This document shows, in pieces, positions 1 to 7,146 of a stretch of 23,770 bases of DNA (position 1 is the stretch's first letter; the number at the start of each line of letters is the position of its first letter). The stretch lies in contig CANKBT010000008.1 in assembly GCA_947479995.1 (NCBI GenBank), forward strand, positions 1 to 23,770, given 5' to 3'. Below the pieces are notes generated by a model. The model had not been told where the DNA came from, searched no databases, and saw only the letters and a list, made by a program, of their open reading frames with translations. The position numbers and the translations under genes are program-made. This stretch comes from Frankiaceae bacterium (GTDB lineage Bacteria > Actinomycetota > Actinomycetes > Mycobacteriales > SCTD01).

Positions 1-625
1 GGCCGCCGACGCCGCCCGCCGCGCCCGCCGCGGCCGCCGCGGCGGGACGGGCCGCTCCCCCGGTGCCGGCCGGGCCGACGCCGACGGCCCCGCCGACGCC
101 CGAGTGGCCGGCGCCGCCGCCGACGAGCGGCGGGCTGGTCATGACCGGGCGGCTCGATCGGCTCGCGGCCGCGCCCTGCACGGCCAGCTCGGTGACGACC
201 GCCGGGCCCTCCATGACCTCGTGCACCGCGGCCAGCCCGCCGGACAGCCAGGCGGCGTGCAGCACCGGCAGCTCCCAGCAGCCCAGCGCCTGCATCGACA
301 CCCCGCGGGGGCCGGTGCGGCGCACGACGCCCCGCACGACCAGCAGCCAGGAGTGGAAGACGGTGCTGGCGTAGCCGACCTGCGCGTCCTCGAAGAAGGT
401 GGCGTCGAGCGGGCCGGTGGCGTCGTCGAGCGTCACGAACACCACGCGGCGCCCCGACCGGATCGGCGGCGTCTGGGTGGCGACCTTGACCCCGGCGACG
501 AGCACCTCCTGCCGGCTGCGGCAGCCGAGCAGGTCGCGGGCGTGCGTGGTGCCGAGCTCGGCGAGGAAGCCGGCGTAGGCGTCCATGACGTGCGCGCTCA
601 CGTCGAGCCCGAGCTCGACGTGCTC
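1..625 (-). pseudogene. dnaE2: Out-of-frame 3' part of dnaE2 (OB-fold region), runs off the window
   Basis: This stretch, read on the minus strand in a different frame from the main dnaE2 ORF, continues the DnaE2 protein. From about 622 downward it gives HVELGLDVSAHVMDAY, then RDLLGCRS, an LVAGVKVATQTPP segment, VVFVTLDDATGPLDATFF and FHSWLLVVRGVVRRTGPRG, which is the typical C-terminal OB-fold region of error-prone DnaE2 polymerases. The frame stays open to base 1, where it becomes a glycine- then arginine-rich tail, so the true stop lies outside the window. It has no start of its own and is the displaced end of the neighbouring gene, not a separate gene. Whether the break is biological or an assembly error cannot be told from sequence alone. 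Confidence 0.85.
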
Positions 626-3600
626 ATCTCCGGCAGCCCGCTCGGCGCGGTCTGCTCGGGCGCGTCGCCGAGGTCGAGGGCGAGCTGCACGTCGACCGGC
701 TCGGGCGCGGCGGCGGCCTGCGACTGCCGGGCCTGCCGGCCGCGGACGTCGTCGAGCGCGAGCACCTGCGCCGACCCGCCCGCCGGGCCGGCGGCCGCGG
801 TCGGCCGCCGGCCCCGGCTGCCGACCCGGCGGGCCGCGGCGGCGGTCGAGCGGCTCCACCGGTCGAGCTCGGCGACCTGCAGCAGCAGGTCGCGGCGGGT
901 CACCTGCCCGCGGCGGCGCCCGGGCACCGTCGAGCCCAGGCCGTACAGGCTGTCGAAGGCGCCGGCGACGACGAGCCGCTCGGCGACCGGGCGCGAGACG
1001 CGGGCGCGGTGCCAGAAGTCCGACAGCGAGGCGTACGGGCGGCCGGCGGTGATGCGGGCGACCTCGGCGTCGTTGATGCCCTTGACCTCGTCGAGGCCGA
1101 TCCGGATGCCGTAGCCGCGGGCGTCGGGCAGCCGGCGGTCGGGGCGCTGGCGCGGGGACGGGCCGTCGGGGCGCAGGCCGTAGGTCGACGCGCCCGCGGC
1201 GCCGTCGTCCGGGCGGTCAGCGGGTCCGTGCTCGACGACGCCGCCTGCCACCTGGTCGAGGATCGCCGGCGGCGGCTCGCCGAGCGGGTGCACGCGCTCG
1301 ACGGCGTAGCCGGCCTCGGACAGGTTGACGTCGAGCGAGAGCACGGCGATGCCGAACTGCCGGGCGTCGTCGAGGATCAGCCGCTTGGGGTACATGCCGG
1401 GGTCGTGCGTGAGCACCCCGGCGAGGAACGCCGCCGGGTGGTGCGCCTTGAGCCAGGCCGACTGGTAGGTCGGCAGGGCGAAGGCCGCGGCGTGGGCCTT
1501 GCAGAAGCCGAACGAGCCGAAGGCCTTGAGCACCGTCCAGACCTGCTCGACGACCGCGGCGTCGTAGCCGGCGGCGAGCGCCGTCGGCACGAACCAGACC
1601 CGCACCTCGTCCTGGCCGTCCGGGTCGCCGAGCGCCCGGCGGGCCTCGTCGGCCTCGGCGAGCGAGCAGCCGGTCATGGTGCTGACGATCTGCAGCACCT
1701 GCTCGTGGAAGACGACGACGCCCCAGGTCTGGGCGAGGTGCGGCGCGAGGTCGGGGTGGGGGTAGACCGGCTCGGCCCAGCCCTGCCGGGCCTCGAGGAA
1801 CGGCCGCACCATGTCGCTCTTGACCGGCCCGGGCCGGAACAGCGAGATGTCGACGATGAGGTCCTCGAACGTCTCGGGGGCGAACTTGCCGACCAGCTCG
1901 CGCTGGCCGGGCGACTCGATCTGGAAGCAGCCGAGCGTGCGGGTCGACTGCACGAGCCGGAAGGTCGCCGGGTCGTCGCGCGGCACCGCGTCGACGTCGA
2001 CGTCGACGCCGTCGACCCGCTTGACCTCCTGCACCGCGTACGCCATCGCCGACTGCATGCGGATGCCGAGCACGTCGAGCTTGAGCAGCCCGAGCTCCTC
2101 GACGTCGTCCTTGTCGAACTGGCTCATGGGGAAGCCCAGCCAGCTGGACTCGACGGGGGTGCGGTCGAGCAGGGTGCGGTCGCTGAGCAGCACGCCGCAC
2201 GGGTGCAGCGCGACGTGCCGCGGCAGGCCGTCGAGCCGCTCGACGAGGCGCAGCACCATGTCGACCCGGCCGGCGTCGTCGCCCTTGCCCAGCCCGCTGG
2301 CCCGCAGCTCGGGCAGGTCGCGCAGCGCCGCCCGCACCTGGCTGGCGCGGATGTGCGGGAACGCCTTGGCCAGCGCGTCGACCTCGCCGGGCGGCAGGCC
2401 GAGGGCGGCGCCGACGTCGCGGATGCCGTGCCGGGCGCGGTAGGTGTCCATCATCGACACGCAGGTGCAGCGCTCGCCGCCGTAGCGGGCCAGGACCTGC
2501 TCGTAGACCTCGGTGCGGCGCGCGGACTCGACGTCGAGGTCGATGTCGGGCAGCTGGTGGCGCAGCGGCGACAGGAACCGCTCCATGAGCAGGCCGTAGC
2601 GGATCGGGTCGACGTCGCTGATGCCCAGCAGGTAGGTCACGAGCGAGCCGGCGCCGCTGCCGCGGGCCGCCGCGCGCACGCCCATGCCCTTGATGAGGTC
2701 GACGACGTCGGCGACGGTGAGGAAGTACGACGGGTAGCCGAGCTGCCGCACGACGTCGAGCTCGTCCTCGAGCCGGGCGAGGGCCGTCGCGTCGCGGGCC
2801 ATGCCCCGGCGGCCGAAGCCGGCCTCGCAGCGCTCGCGCAGCACCGCCTCGGCGTCGCCGTCGACCTCGAGCTCGGGGAAGTGCACCTCGCCGATGCCGA
2901 GGTCGCCGCGCGGGTCGACCGCGCAGCGCTCGGCCTCGGCCCGGGTGCGGGCCAGCAGGCCGCGGCCGCCGTCGTCGAGCCCGGCCGCGCGGGCGACCTC
3001 CTCGGCGACGTCCGCCATCTCCTTGCCGCTCTTGAGGCAGGCCTCGGCGTTGCGGCGGTCGACGTGGCGGGCGTCGAGGGCGACCAGCCGGCGGGCGGCG
3101 TCGAGCACGTCGGCGGTCGGGGCGTCGCGGCGGTCGGCGTAGCGCACGACGTTGGTGAGCACGGCGCTGGCGCCGCGCTCGTGCGCGAAGCCGAGCATGC
3201 GGGCGCCGCGGACGGCGTCGCCCTGCGCCCGGTGCGACACCACCTCGACGACGACGGCGTCGCGGCCGAGCACGTCGCGCCAGCGGTCGAGGTGGGCGGC
3301 CGCGAGGTCGGGGCGGCGGTCGCCGAGCGCCCGGCCGAGCTCGGACTGCGGGCCGAGCAGCACCGCGAGCGCCCCGGCCTGGGCGGCGGCGCCGGCGTGC
3401 TCGGCGACGAGGTCGAGGCTGCTCACCGGGCTGCCGCGCTCGCCGGCGAGGTGGGTGGCCGACACCAGCCGGCACAGCGCCGACCAGCCGCGGCCGTCGC
3501 GCGCGAGCAGCGTGACGCGCGGCAGCCCGCGCACGCCGGGGGCGACCTCGGGCTCGAGGAACGCCCCGCCGCGGGCCGGGGTCGCCCGGCCGGGCCGGGC

Positions 3601-3834
3601 CCGCGGCGGGGCGAGCGGCCGCACCGCGAGGTCGACGCCGAAGACCGGCCGGATGCCCGCGCTCATGCAGGCCTTGGCGAACTTCACCGCGCCGTAGGCG
3701 CCGTCGCGGTCGGTGAGGGCGAGGGAGTCCATGCCGTGCTCGGCCGCGCGCTCGACGAGGGCGGCCGGGTGCGAGGCGCCGTGGCGCAGCGAGTAGCCGC
3801 TGGCCACGTGCAGGTGGACGAAGGGGTCGGACAC
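598..3834 (-). CDS. dnaE2: Error-prone DNA polymerase DnaE2 (C-family), frame broken near the C-terminus
   Basis: Translesion polymerase of the DnaE2 (ImuC) type, which in actinobacteria acts in SOS-induced mutagenesis. The 1078-residue frame starts at a GTG four bases after the HEPN gene. It opens with the PHP-domain motif HLHVASGYSLRHGAS (about residues 7-21). The catalytic aspartates lie in PDIDLD (about 430-435) and in LLKLDVLG (near 585), and a GSGAGSLVTYLLG segment lies near 390-405. A low-complexity Pro/Arg-rich insert of about 40 residues lies near 860-900. After GLPEM (ATG at 625-627) the frame departs from the family and stops within 9 codons. The OB-fold continues in another frame (1-625). 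Compared with what I recall of the family, about 25 nt are missing at the junction. PHP and polymerase core are intact, so the truncated product might fold, but it would lack the OB-fold. Confidence 0.92.
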   Translation of the reverse strand: MSDPFVHLHVASGYSLRHGASHPAALVERAAEHGMDSLALTDRDGAYGAVKFAKACMSAGIRPVFGVDLAVRPLAPPRARPGRATPARGGAFLEPEVAPGVRGLPRVTLLARDGRGWSALCRLVSATHLAGERGSPVSSLDLVAEHAGAAAQAGALAVLLGPQSELGRALGDRRPDLAAAHLDRWRDVLGRDAVVVEVVSHRAQGDAVRGARMLGFAHERGASAVLTNVVRYADRRDAPTADVLDAARRLVALDARHVDRRNAEACLKSGKEMADVAEEVARAAGLDDGGRGLLARTRAEAERCAVDPRGDLGIGEVHFPELEVDGDAEAVLRERCEAGFGRRGMARDATALARLEDELDVVRQLGYPSYFLTVADVVDLIKGMGVRAAARGSGAGSLVTYLLGISDVDPIRYGLLMERFLSPLRHQLPDIDLDVESARRTEVYEQVLARYGGERCTCVSMMDTYRARHGIRDVGAALGLPPGEVDALAKAFPHIRASQVRAALRDLPELRASGLGKGDDAGRVDMVLRLVERLDGLPRHVALHPCGVLLSDRTLLDRTPVESSWLGFPMSQFDKDDVEELGLLKLDVLGIRMQSAMAYAVQEVKRVDGVDVDVDAVPRDDPATFRLVQSTRTLGCFQIESPGQRELVGKFAPETFEDLIVDISLFRPGPVKSDMVRPFLEARQGWAEPVYPHPDLAPHLAQTWGVVVFHEQVLQIVSTMTGCSLAEADEARRALGDPDGQDEVRVWFVPTALAAGYDAAVVEQVWTVLKAFGSFGFCKAHAAAFALPTYQSAWLKAHHPAAFLAGVLTHDPGMYPKRLILDDARQFGIAVLSLDVNLSEAGYAVERVHPLGEPPPAILDQVAGGVVEHGPADRPDDGAAGASTYGLRPDGPSPRQRPDRRLPDARGYGIRIGLDEVKGINDAEVARITAGRPYASLSDFWHRARVSRPVAERLVVAGAFDSLYGLGSTVPGRRRGQVTRRDLLLQVAELDRWSRSTAAAARRVGSRGRRPTAAAGPAGGSAQVLALDDVRGRQARQSQAAAAPEPVDVQLALDLGDAPEQTAPSGLPEMSTSSSGST

Positions 3835-3838
3835 GGCG

Positions 3839-4258
3839 CTAGGACGACCGGCGCAGCGGCGCGACGCGCGCGGAGGCCAGCACGGCCTCCTCGGCGACGC
3901 GCAGGAAGGCCGCGGCGTCGCGCAGCAGGTCGTCGGCCTCGCGCGGGGTGACCACGGCGAGCCCCGCCTCGGCGGCGGCGCGGGTGCGGGCGCCCTCGGC
4001 GAAGAAGGCGGCCCACTCCCCCAGCTCGGGCGCGACGGCGGCGAGCAGCACCCAGGCGCTGGTCGGCCGGGAGCGGCCCCCGCGGCCGGCCGGGCCGGCG
4101 GGCTCGGCGCGGCAGGCCAGGACGGCGGCGGCCGCCCGCAGCGCGGCGAGGTGGGCGCCGGCGTAGCGCGCGGCGGGCGCGGTGGCCCGCGCGGCCTCGG
4201 CCAGGCCGCGCGTGGACAGCTGCAGCAGGGTGGCGGCGGGCAGCGGCGAGGTGCCCAT
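3839..4258 (-). CDS. SAV_6107-type HEPN domain protein
   Basis: A 139-residue, mostly alpha-helical, alanine-rich protein recognised as the small HEPN-like protein found next to DnaE2/ImuB genes in many actinomycetes. It starts MGTSPLPAATLLQLSTRGLA and has a helical core (AARYAGAHLAALRAAAAVLA, about residues 25-45), then WVLLAAVAPELGEWAAFFAEGA and a C-terminal helix EADDLLRDAAAFLRVAEEAV. The ATG overlaps the stop of the DUF6504 gene by one base (TGATG), and the stop lies four bases before the dnaE2 start, so the three are cotranscribed and probably translationally coupled. Its molecular role is not known to me. The damage-response link is inferred from the operon and its SOS box. The same frame stays open upstream to 4984, but the gene overlap and the family length favour the ATG at 4258. 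Confidence 0.8.
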   Translation of the reverse strand: MGTSPLPAATLLQLSTRGLAEAARATAPAARYAGAHLAALRAAAAVLACRAEPAGPAGRGGRSRPTSAWVLLAAVAPELGEWAAFFAEGARTRAAAEAGLAVVTPREADDLLRDAAAFLRVAEEAVLASARVAPLRRSS

Positions 4259-4704
4259 CAGTCGAGCACCCGGGCCAGGACCCACGCGCCGGTCGACCAG
4301 GCGAAGCACAGGTCGTAGACCCCGGTGCCGGCGCCGCTGGCGCGGGCCGAGCCGCTGCCGGCCTCGACGCGCCACCAGTCGCGCTCGCCGTCGTCGAGCC
4401 CGGCGCCGCCCGCGACGGACGCGCCGACGTCGGGCGCCGGCTCGCCCCAGGCCCGCTGGGCCCACTTCGGCGAGGGCGGGATCGGGGCGGTCTCGAGCGG
4501 CGCGGGCGCGCTGCCGGCGCCGACCTCGCTGCTGGCGTCGCCGCTGGCCAGGGCGTGCACCGCCGGGGCGCGCCACCACTGGCCGGACTCGGTCCAGCGG
4601 CCGAGCACCTCGCGCACGACGTAGTGCCGGCCGCGCCAGAGGAACTGGTCGGGGTCGCCGTCGCGGCGGAGCACCTCGACGGGGTCGGGGAACAGTCGGG
4701 ACAC
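4258..4704 (-). CDS. DUF6504 family protein
   Basis: A 148-residue protein starting at GTG 4704, preceded at 6-7 bases by a strong purine-rich ribosome site (GGGAGGAGG, about 4711-4719). The start gives SRLFPDPVEVLRRDGDPDQF, matching the N-terminus I recall for DUF6504. A WRGRHYVVREVLGRWTESG segment follows, then a low-complexity Ala/Gly/Ser middle (about residues 50-115) and a conserved end YDLCFAWSTGAWVLARVLD. DUF6504 proteins usually sit beside Y-family polymerase ImuB or DnaE2 genes in actinomycetes. Their function is unknown. It is the first gene of the SOS-box operon here, with an untranslated or unassigned leader of about 280 bases between the predicted transcription start and this GTG. 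No ImuB or ImuA' gene lies between it and dnaE2. Confidence 0.8.
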   Translation of the reverse strand: MSRLFPDPVEVLRRDGDPDQFLWRGRHYVVREVLGRWTESGQWWRAPAVHALASGDASSEVGAGSAPAPLETAPIPPSPKWAQRAWGEPAPDVGASVAGGAGLDDGERDWWRVEAGSGSARASGAGTGVYDLCFAWSTGAWVLARVLD

Positions 4705-4961
4705 GGGCGGCCTCCTCCCAGGGGCGGACCGCGCAGCGGGTGCTGCGCGACGGGCTGCCGGGGGAAGGCGGCACGGGGGCGCCACGGGCCGACCCGGCCC
4801 GGGCGAAGCGCTTCCCCACGCTCCGCCCGGGACGGGTGGTCCGCCCACCGGTGCGCGCGGGTCGAGGACGCGCGCCGGCGGGCGGGGCTCGTGCCGCACC
4901 CAGCGGCCGGGCCCGCGAGAGCCCTGCCGCTGCTCGTGCAGGGCCGGCGATCCGAAGATCG

Positions 4962-4977
4962 TCGAACACCTGTTCGA
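4962..4977. promoter_or_regulatory. LexA-type SOS box
   Basis: The 16-mer TCGAACACCTGTTCGA is a perfect inverted repeat of TCGAAC/GTTCGA around four bases. It matches the mycobacterial and general actinobacterial/Gram-positive SOS box (TCGAAC-N4-GTTCGA). It lies 12 bases downstream of a predicted minus-strand -10, at the start of transcription toward DUF6504-HEPN-dnaE2, where bound LexA would block initiation or escape. Confidence 0.93.
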
Positions 4978-4988
4978 ACGACACGGAC

Positions 4989-5018
4989 AGTAGACCCTGC
5001 TCCCGACAGCGCCGTCAA
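4989..5018 (-). promoter_or_regulatory. Predicted promoter of the DUF6504-HEPN-dnaE2 operon
   Basis: On the minus strand TTGACG (5018-5013) is followed after 18 bases by TCTACT (4994-4989). These are good -35 and fair -10 elements for a housekeeping sigma factor. The predicted start is near 4982-4984, with the SOS box immediately downstream. The location rests on motif match only. Confidence 0.6.
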
Positions 5019-5021
5019 CCG

Positions 5022-5036
5022 TCGACCCCGGGTCGA
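5022..5036. repeat. 15-base perfect palindrome upstream of the SOS promoter
   Basis: TCGACCC-C-GGGTCGA is a perfect 7-1-7 inverted repeat directly upstream of the -35 of the minus-strand SOS promoter and about 25 bases upstream of the efeU -35. It could be a regulator site for either direction, or chance in GC-rich DNA. No family is recognised. Confidence 0.35.
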
Positions 5037-5060
5037 GGGACGGGGCCGCAGCAGCCCTGC

Positions 5061-5090
5061 TTGCCCGCCCGCCGGAGCGGCTACTAAGGT
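5061..5090 (+). promoter_or_regulatory. Predicted efeU promoter
   Basis: TTGCCC (5061-5066) and TAAGGT (5085-5090) are separated by 18 bases and lie about 50-80 bases before the efeU GTG. The -10 is embedded in the iron box, as expected for a repressor-controlled promoter. Motif-based only. Confidence 0.5.
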
Positions 5091-5103
5091 CAGCCTGACC
5101 AAA
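5085..5103. promoter_or_regulatory. DtxR/IdeR-type iron box upstream of efeUOB
   Basis: TAAGGTCAGCCTGACCAAA contains the perfect dyad GGTCAG-C-CTGACC and agrees at 15 of 19 positions with the DtxR/IdeR consensus TTAGGTTAGCCTAACCTAA. It overlaps the predicted -10 and lies 39 bases before the efeU start. Iron-loaded DtxR/IdeR would be expected to repress efeUOB here. Confidence 0.8.
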
Positions 5104-5141
5104 GGCGCCCGCCCCTTGGCGACGAACGAGAGGGAGCGCCC

Positions 5142-5969
5142 GTGCTCGCCAACGCCCTGATCGGCCTGCGCGAGGGCCTCGAGGCCGGCCTGATCGTCAG
5201 CATCCTGCTCGCCTACCTCGTCAAGACCGGCCGCCGCAGCGCGCTGCCCGGCGTCTGGGCCGGCGTCGCGCTGGCGGTCGCGCTGAGCCTCGGCGCCGGC
5301 GCGCTGCTCACCTTCACCACCGCGCACCTGACCTTCGCCCAGACCGAGCTGCTCGGCGGCACCCTGTCGATCGTCGCGGTCGGCCTCGTCACCTGGATGG
5401 TGTTCTGGCTGCGCCGCACCGCCCGCGGCCTCAAGGGCGAGCTCCAGGGCCGGGTCGACACCGCGCTGGCCACCGGCGGGCTCGCGCTCGTCGCGGTGGC
5501 CTTCCTCGCCGTGGCGCGCGAGGGCCTGGAGACGGCGCTCATCCTGTGGTCGGCGAGCCGCTCGACGACCGGCAGCACGCCGCTGCTCGGCGCCCTGCTC
5601 GGCCTCGGCGCCGCGCTGGTGCTCGTCGCCCTGCTCTACCGCGGCGCCCTCACCCTCGACCTGCGCCGCTTCTTCACCGTCACCGGCGCGCTGCTCGTCG
5701 TCGTGGCCGCCGGGGTCCTGGCGTACGGCGTCCACGACCTGCAGGAGGCCCGCTTCCTGCCCGGCCTGTCCACCCTCGCGTTCGACCTCGAGGGCACCCT
5801 CGCCCCGGCCAGCTGGTACGCCACGCTCGTCAAGGGCTTCTTCAACCTCGCGCCGCAGATGACGGTGCTCGAGGTGGCGGTCTACCTCGCCTACCTGCTC
5901 CCCGTCCTCGCGCTCTACCTGCGCCGGGACGCCCGCACGCCGGCGCCCGCGCCGCAGCCCCAGCCCTAG
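5142..5969 (+). CDS. efeU: EfeU, FTR1-family iron permease
   Basis: A 275-residue membrane protein of the FTR1/EfeU family, the permease of the EfeUOB iron-uptake system. Both family signature motifs are present: REGLE at residues 10-14 in the first helix and REGLE at 126-130 in a middle helix, whose glutamates bind iron during transport. About seven hydrophobic helices can be followed, among them LIVSILLAYLV, VWAGVALAVALSLGAGALL, FFTVTGALLVVVAAGVLAYG and VAVYLAYLLPVLALYL. The C-terminus is a short Pro/Ala-rich tail. GTG 5142 is chosen because a purine-rich site (gagaggga, about 5128-5135) precedes it and it begins the family N-terminus directly. It is the first gene of efeUOB, 38 bases before efeO, under the predicted iron box. 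Confidence 0.96.
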   Translation: MLANALIGLREGLEAGLIVSILLAYLVKTGRRSALPGVWAGVALAVALSLGAGALLTFTTAHLTFAQTELLGGTLSIVAVGLVTWMVFWLRRTARGLKGELQGRVDTALATGGLALVAVAFLAVAREGLETALILWSASRSTTGSTPLLGALLGLGAALVLVALLYRGALTLDLRRFFTVTGALLVVVAAGVLAYGVHDLQEARFLPGLSTLAFDLEGTLAPASWYATLVKGFFNLAPQMTVLEVAVYLAYLLPVLALYLRRDARTPAPAPQPQP

Positions 5970-6007
5970 CCCTCGCCCGCTCCTCAGCCCCCACCCCCGG
6001 AGACCCC

Positions 6008-7144
6008 GTGCCCCGCCGCACCGCCCTGCTCGCCCTCGCCCTCGGCACCGCCGCCGGCCTCACCGCCTGCGCCGAGGAGCCGGGGTCGGGCGCCGACGCC
6101 GCCGCCGACGCGGGCGGCCCCGTCGCCGTCACCGCCACCGACGACTCCTGCGAGCTCAGCCGCACCGCGCTCACCGCCGGCCGCAACGTCTTCACGATCA
6201 CCAACGCCGGCAGCCGGGTCACCGAGGTCTACGTCTACGAGGGCGACCGCGTCGTCACCGAGAAGGAGGACATCGGGCCGGGCGTGGAGTACGAGCTCAC
6301 GACCCAGATCCCCGCGGGCGAGTACGACGTCGCGTGCGTGCCCGGCATGGTCGGCGACGGCATCCGCACGCCGGTCACCGTGACGGCGGCCGCCGGCGGC
6401 GAGGAGGTCGACCCCGCGCAGCAGCAGGCGGTCGACGCCTACCGCGCGTACGTGCAGGAGCAGGCCGATGCGCTCGTGCCGCTCGTGGCGGAGTTCGCGG
6501 CGGCGGTCAAGGCCGGCGACGTGGAGCGGGCCAAGGCGCTGTACGCCCCCAGCCGGGTGCCGTGGGAGGCCGTCGAGCCGGTGGCCGAGAGCTTCGGCGA
6601 CCTCGACCCGAAGGTCGACCTGCGCGAGGCCGACCTCGAGGAGGGCCAGGACTGGACCGGCTGGCACCGCCTGGAGAAGGCGCTGTGGGTCGACGGCAGC
6701 ACCGCCGGGCTGGAGGGCGTCGCCGACCAGCTGGTCGCGGACGTCACCGACCTGCAGGGCCGCGTGCAGAACGCCGACCTGTCGGCCGCCTCGATCGGCA
6801 ACGGCGCCAAGGAGCTGCTCGACGAGGTCGCCACCGGCAAGGTGACCGGCGAGGAGGAGGCGTTCAGCCACACCGACCTCGTCGACTTCGACGCCAACCT
6901 CGCCGGCGCGGAGAAGGCGTACGAGGTGCTGTCGCCGATCGTGCGGGCCGAGGACCCGGCGCTCGCGACCGAGCTCGAGGCGCAGTTCGCCGCCGTCGAG
7001 GCCGCGCTGGCGCCGTACGCCACCGGCGGCGGCACCTACGTCTCGTACGACACCGTCACCGAGGACCAGCGGCGCGAGCTCGCCCGCGTCGTCGACGCCC
7101 TCGGCGAGCCGCTGTCGCGCCTGGCCGCCGTCGCGGCCTCCTGA
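6008..7144 (+). CDS. efeO: EfeO, iron-uptake lipoprotein (cupredoxin plus M75/imelysin-like)
   Basis: A 378-residue periplasmic/cell-surface component of EfeUOB. The N-terminus is a lipoprotein signal ending in LTAC with the lipidated cysteine at about residue 21. Then comes a cupredoxin-like beta domain (about 38-130, containing TDDSCELSRTALTAGRNVF and AGEYDVACVPGMVGDG) and an alpha-helical M75/imelysin domain to the end. The latter includes the HxxE motif (WHRLEKAL, His220 and Glu223) thought to bind metal. GTG 6008 has a GGAG site about five bases upstream and gives the signal peptide at once. The stop is two bases before the efeB start, so the two genes are probably coupled. Length and domain order are normal for full-length EfeO. 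Confidence 0.95.
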   Translation: MPRRTALLALALGTAAGLTACAEEPGSGADAAADAGGPVAVTATDDSCELSRTALTAGRNVFTITNAGSRVTEVYVYEGDRVVTEKEDIGPGVEYELTTQIPAGEYDVACVPGMVGDGIRTPVTVTAAAGGEEVDPAQQQAVDAYRAYVQEQADALVPLVAEFAAAVKAGDVERAKALYAPSRVPWEAVEPVAESFGDLDPKVDLREADLEEGQDWTGWHRLEKALWVDGSTAGLEGVADQLVADVTDLQGRVQNADLSAASIGNGAKELLDEVATGKVTGEEEAFSHTDLVDFDANLAGAEKAYEVLSPIVRAEDPALATELEAQFAAVEAALAPYATGGGTYVSYDTVTEDQRRELARVVDALGEPLSRLAAVAAS

Positions 7145-7146
7145 CC

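Larger units (their letters stand above)
4705..5141. other. Divergent intergenic region between the SOS operon and efeUOB
   Basis: This 437-base region separates the minus-strand DUF6504-HEPN-dnaE2 operon from plus-strand efeU. Bases 4962-5103 carry the regulatory sites listed separately: SOS box, its promoter, a 15-base palindrome, and the efeU promoter with iron box. Bases 4705-4960 would be the 5' leader of the SOS transcript. They hold no gene I can recognise; a minus-strand frame is open from GTG 4984 but is low-complexity Arg/Pro/Ala-rich. Confidence 0.7.

Noticed and set aside
1..60. GCC/CGC-rich repeat at the left edge
   Set aside because: It is explained as an Arg/Ala/Pro-rich C-terminal tail of the displaced dnaE2 frame and is not a clean tandem repeat.
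598..630. Programmed ribosomal frameshift in dnaE2
   Set aside because: No slippery heptamer was seen, and coding sequence appears to be missing as well as shifted, which points to deletion or assembly error.
1009..3951. 980-codon plus-strand open frame opposite dnaE2
   Set aside because: Antisense shadow of a clear polymerase gene; the translation is Val/Ala/Gly/Arg/Asp-rich with no domain, as expected opposite GC-rich codons.
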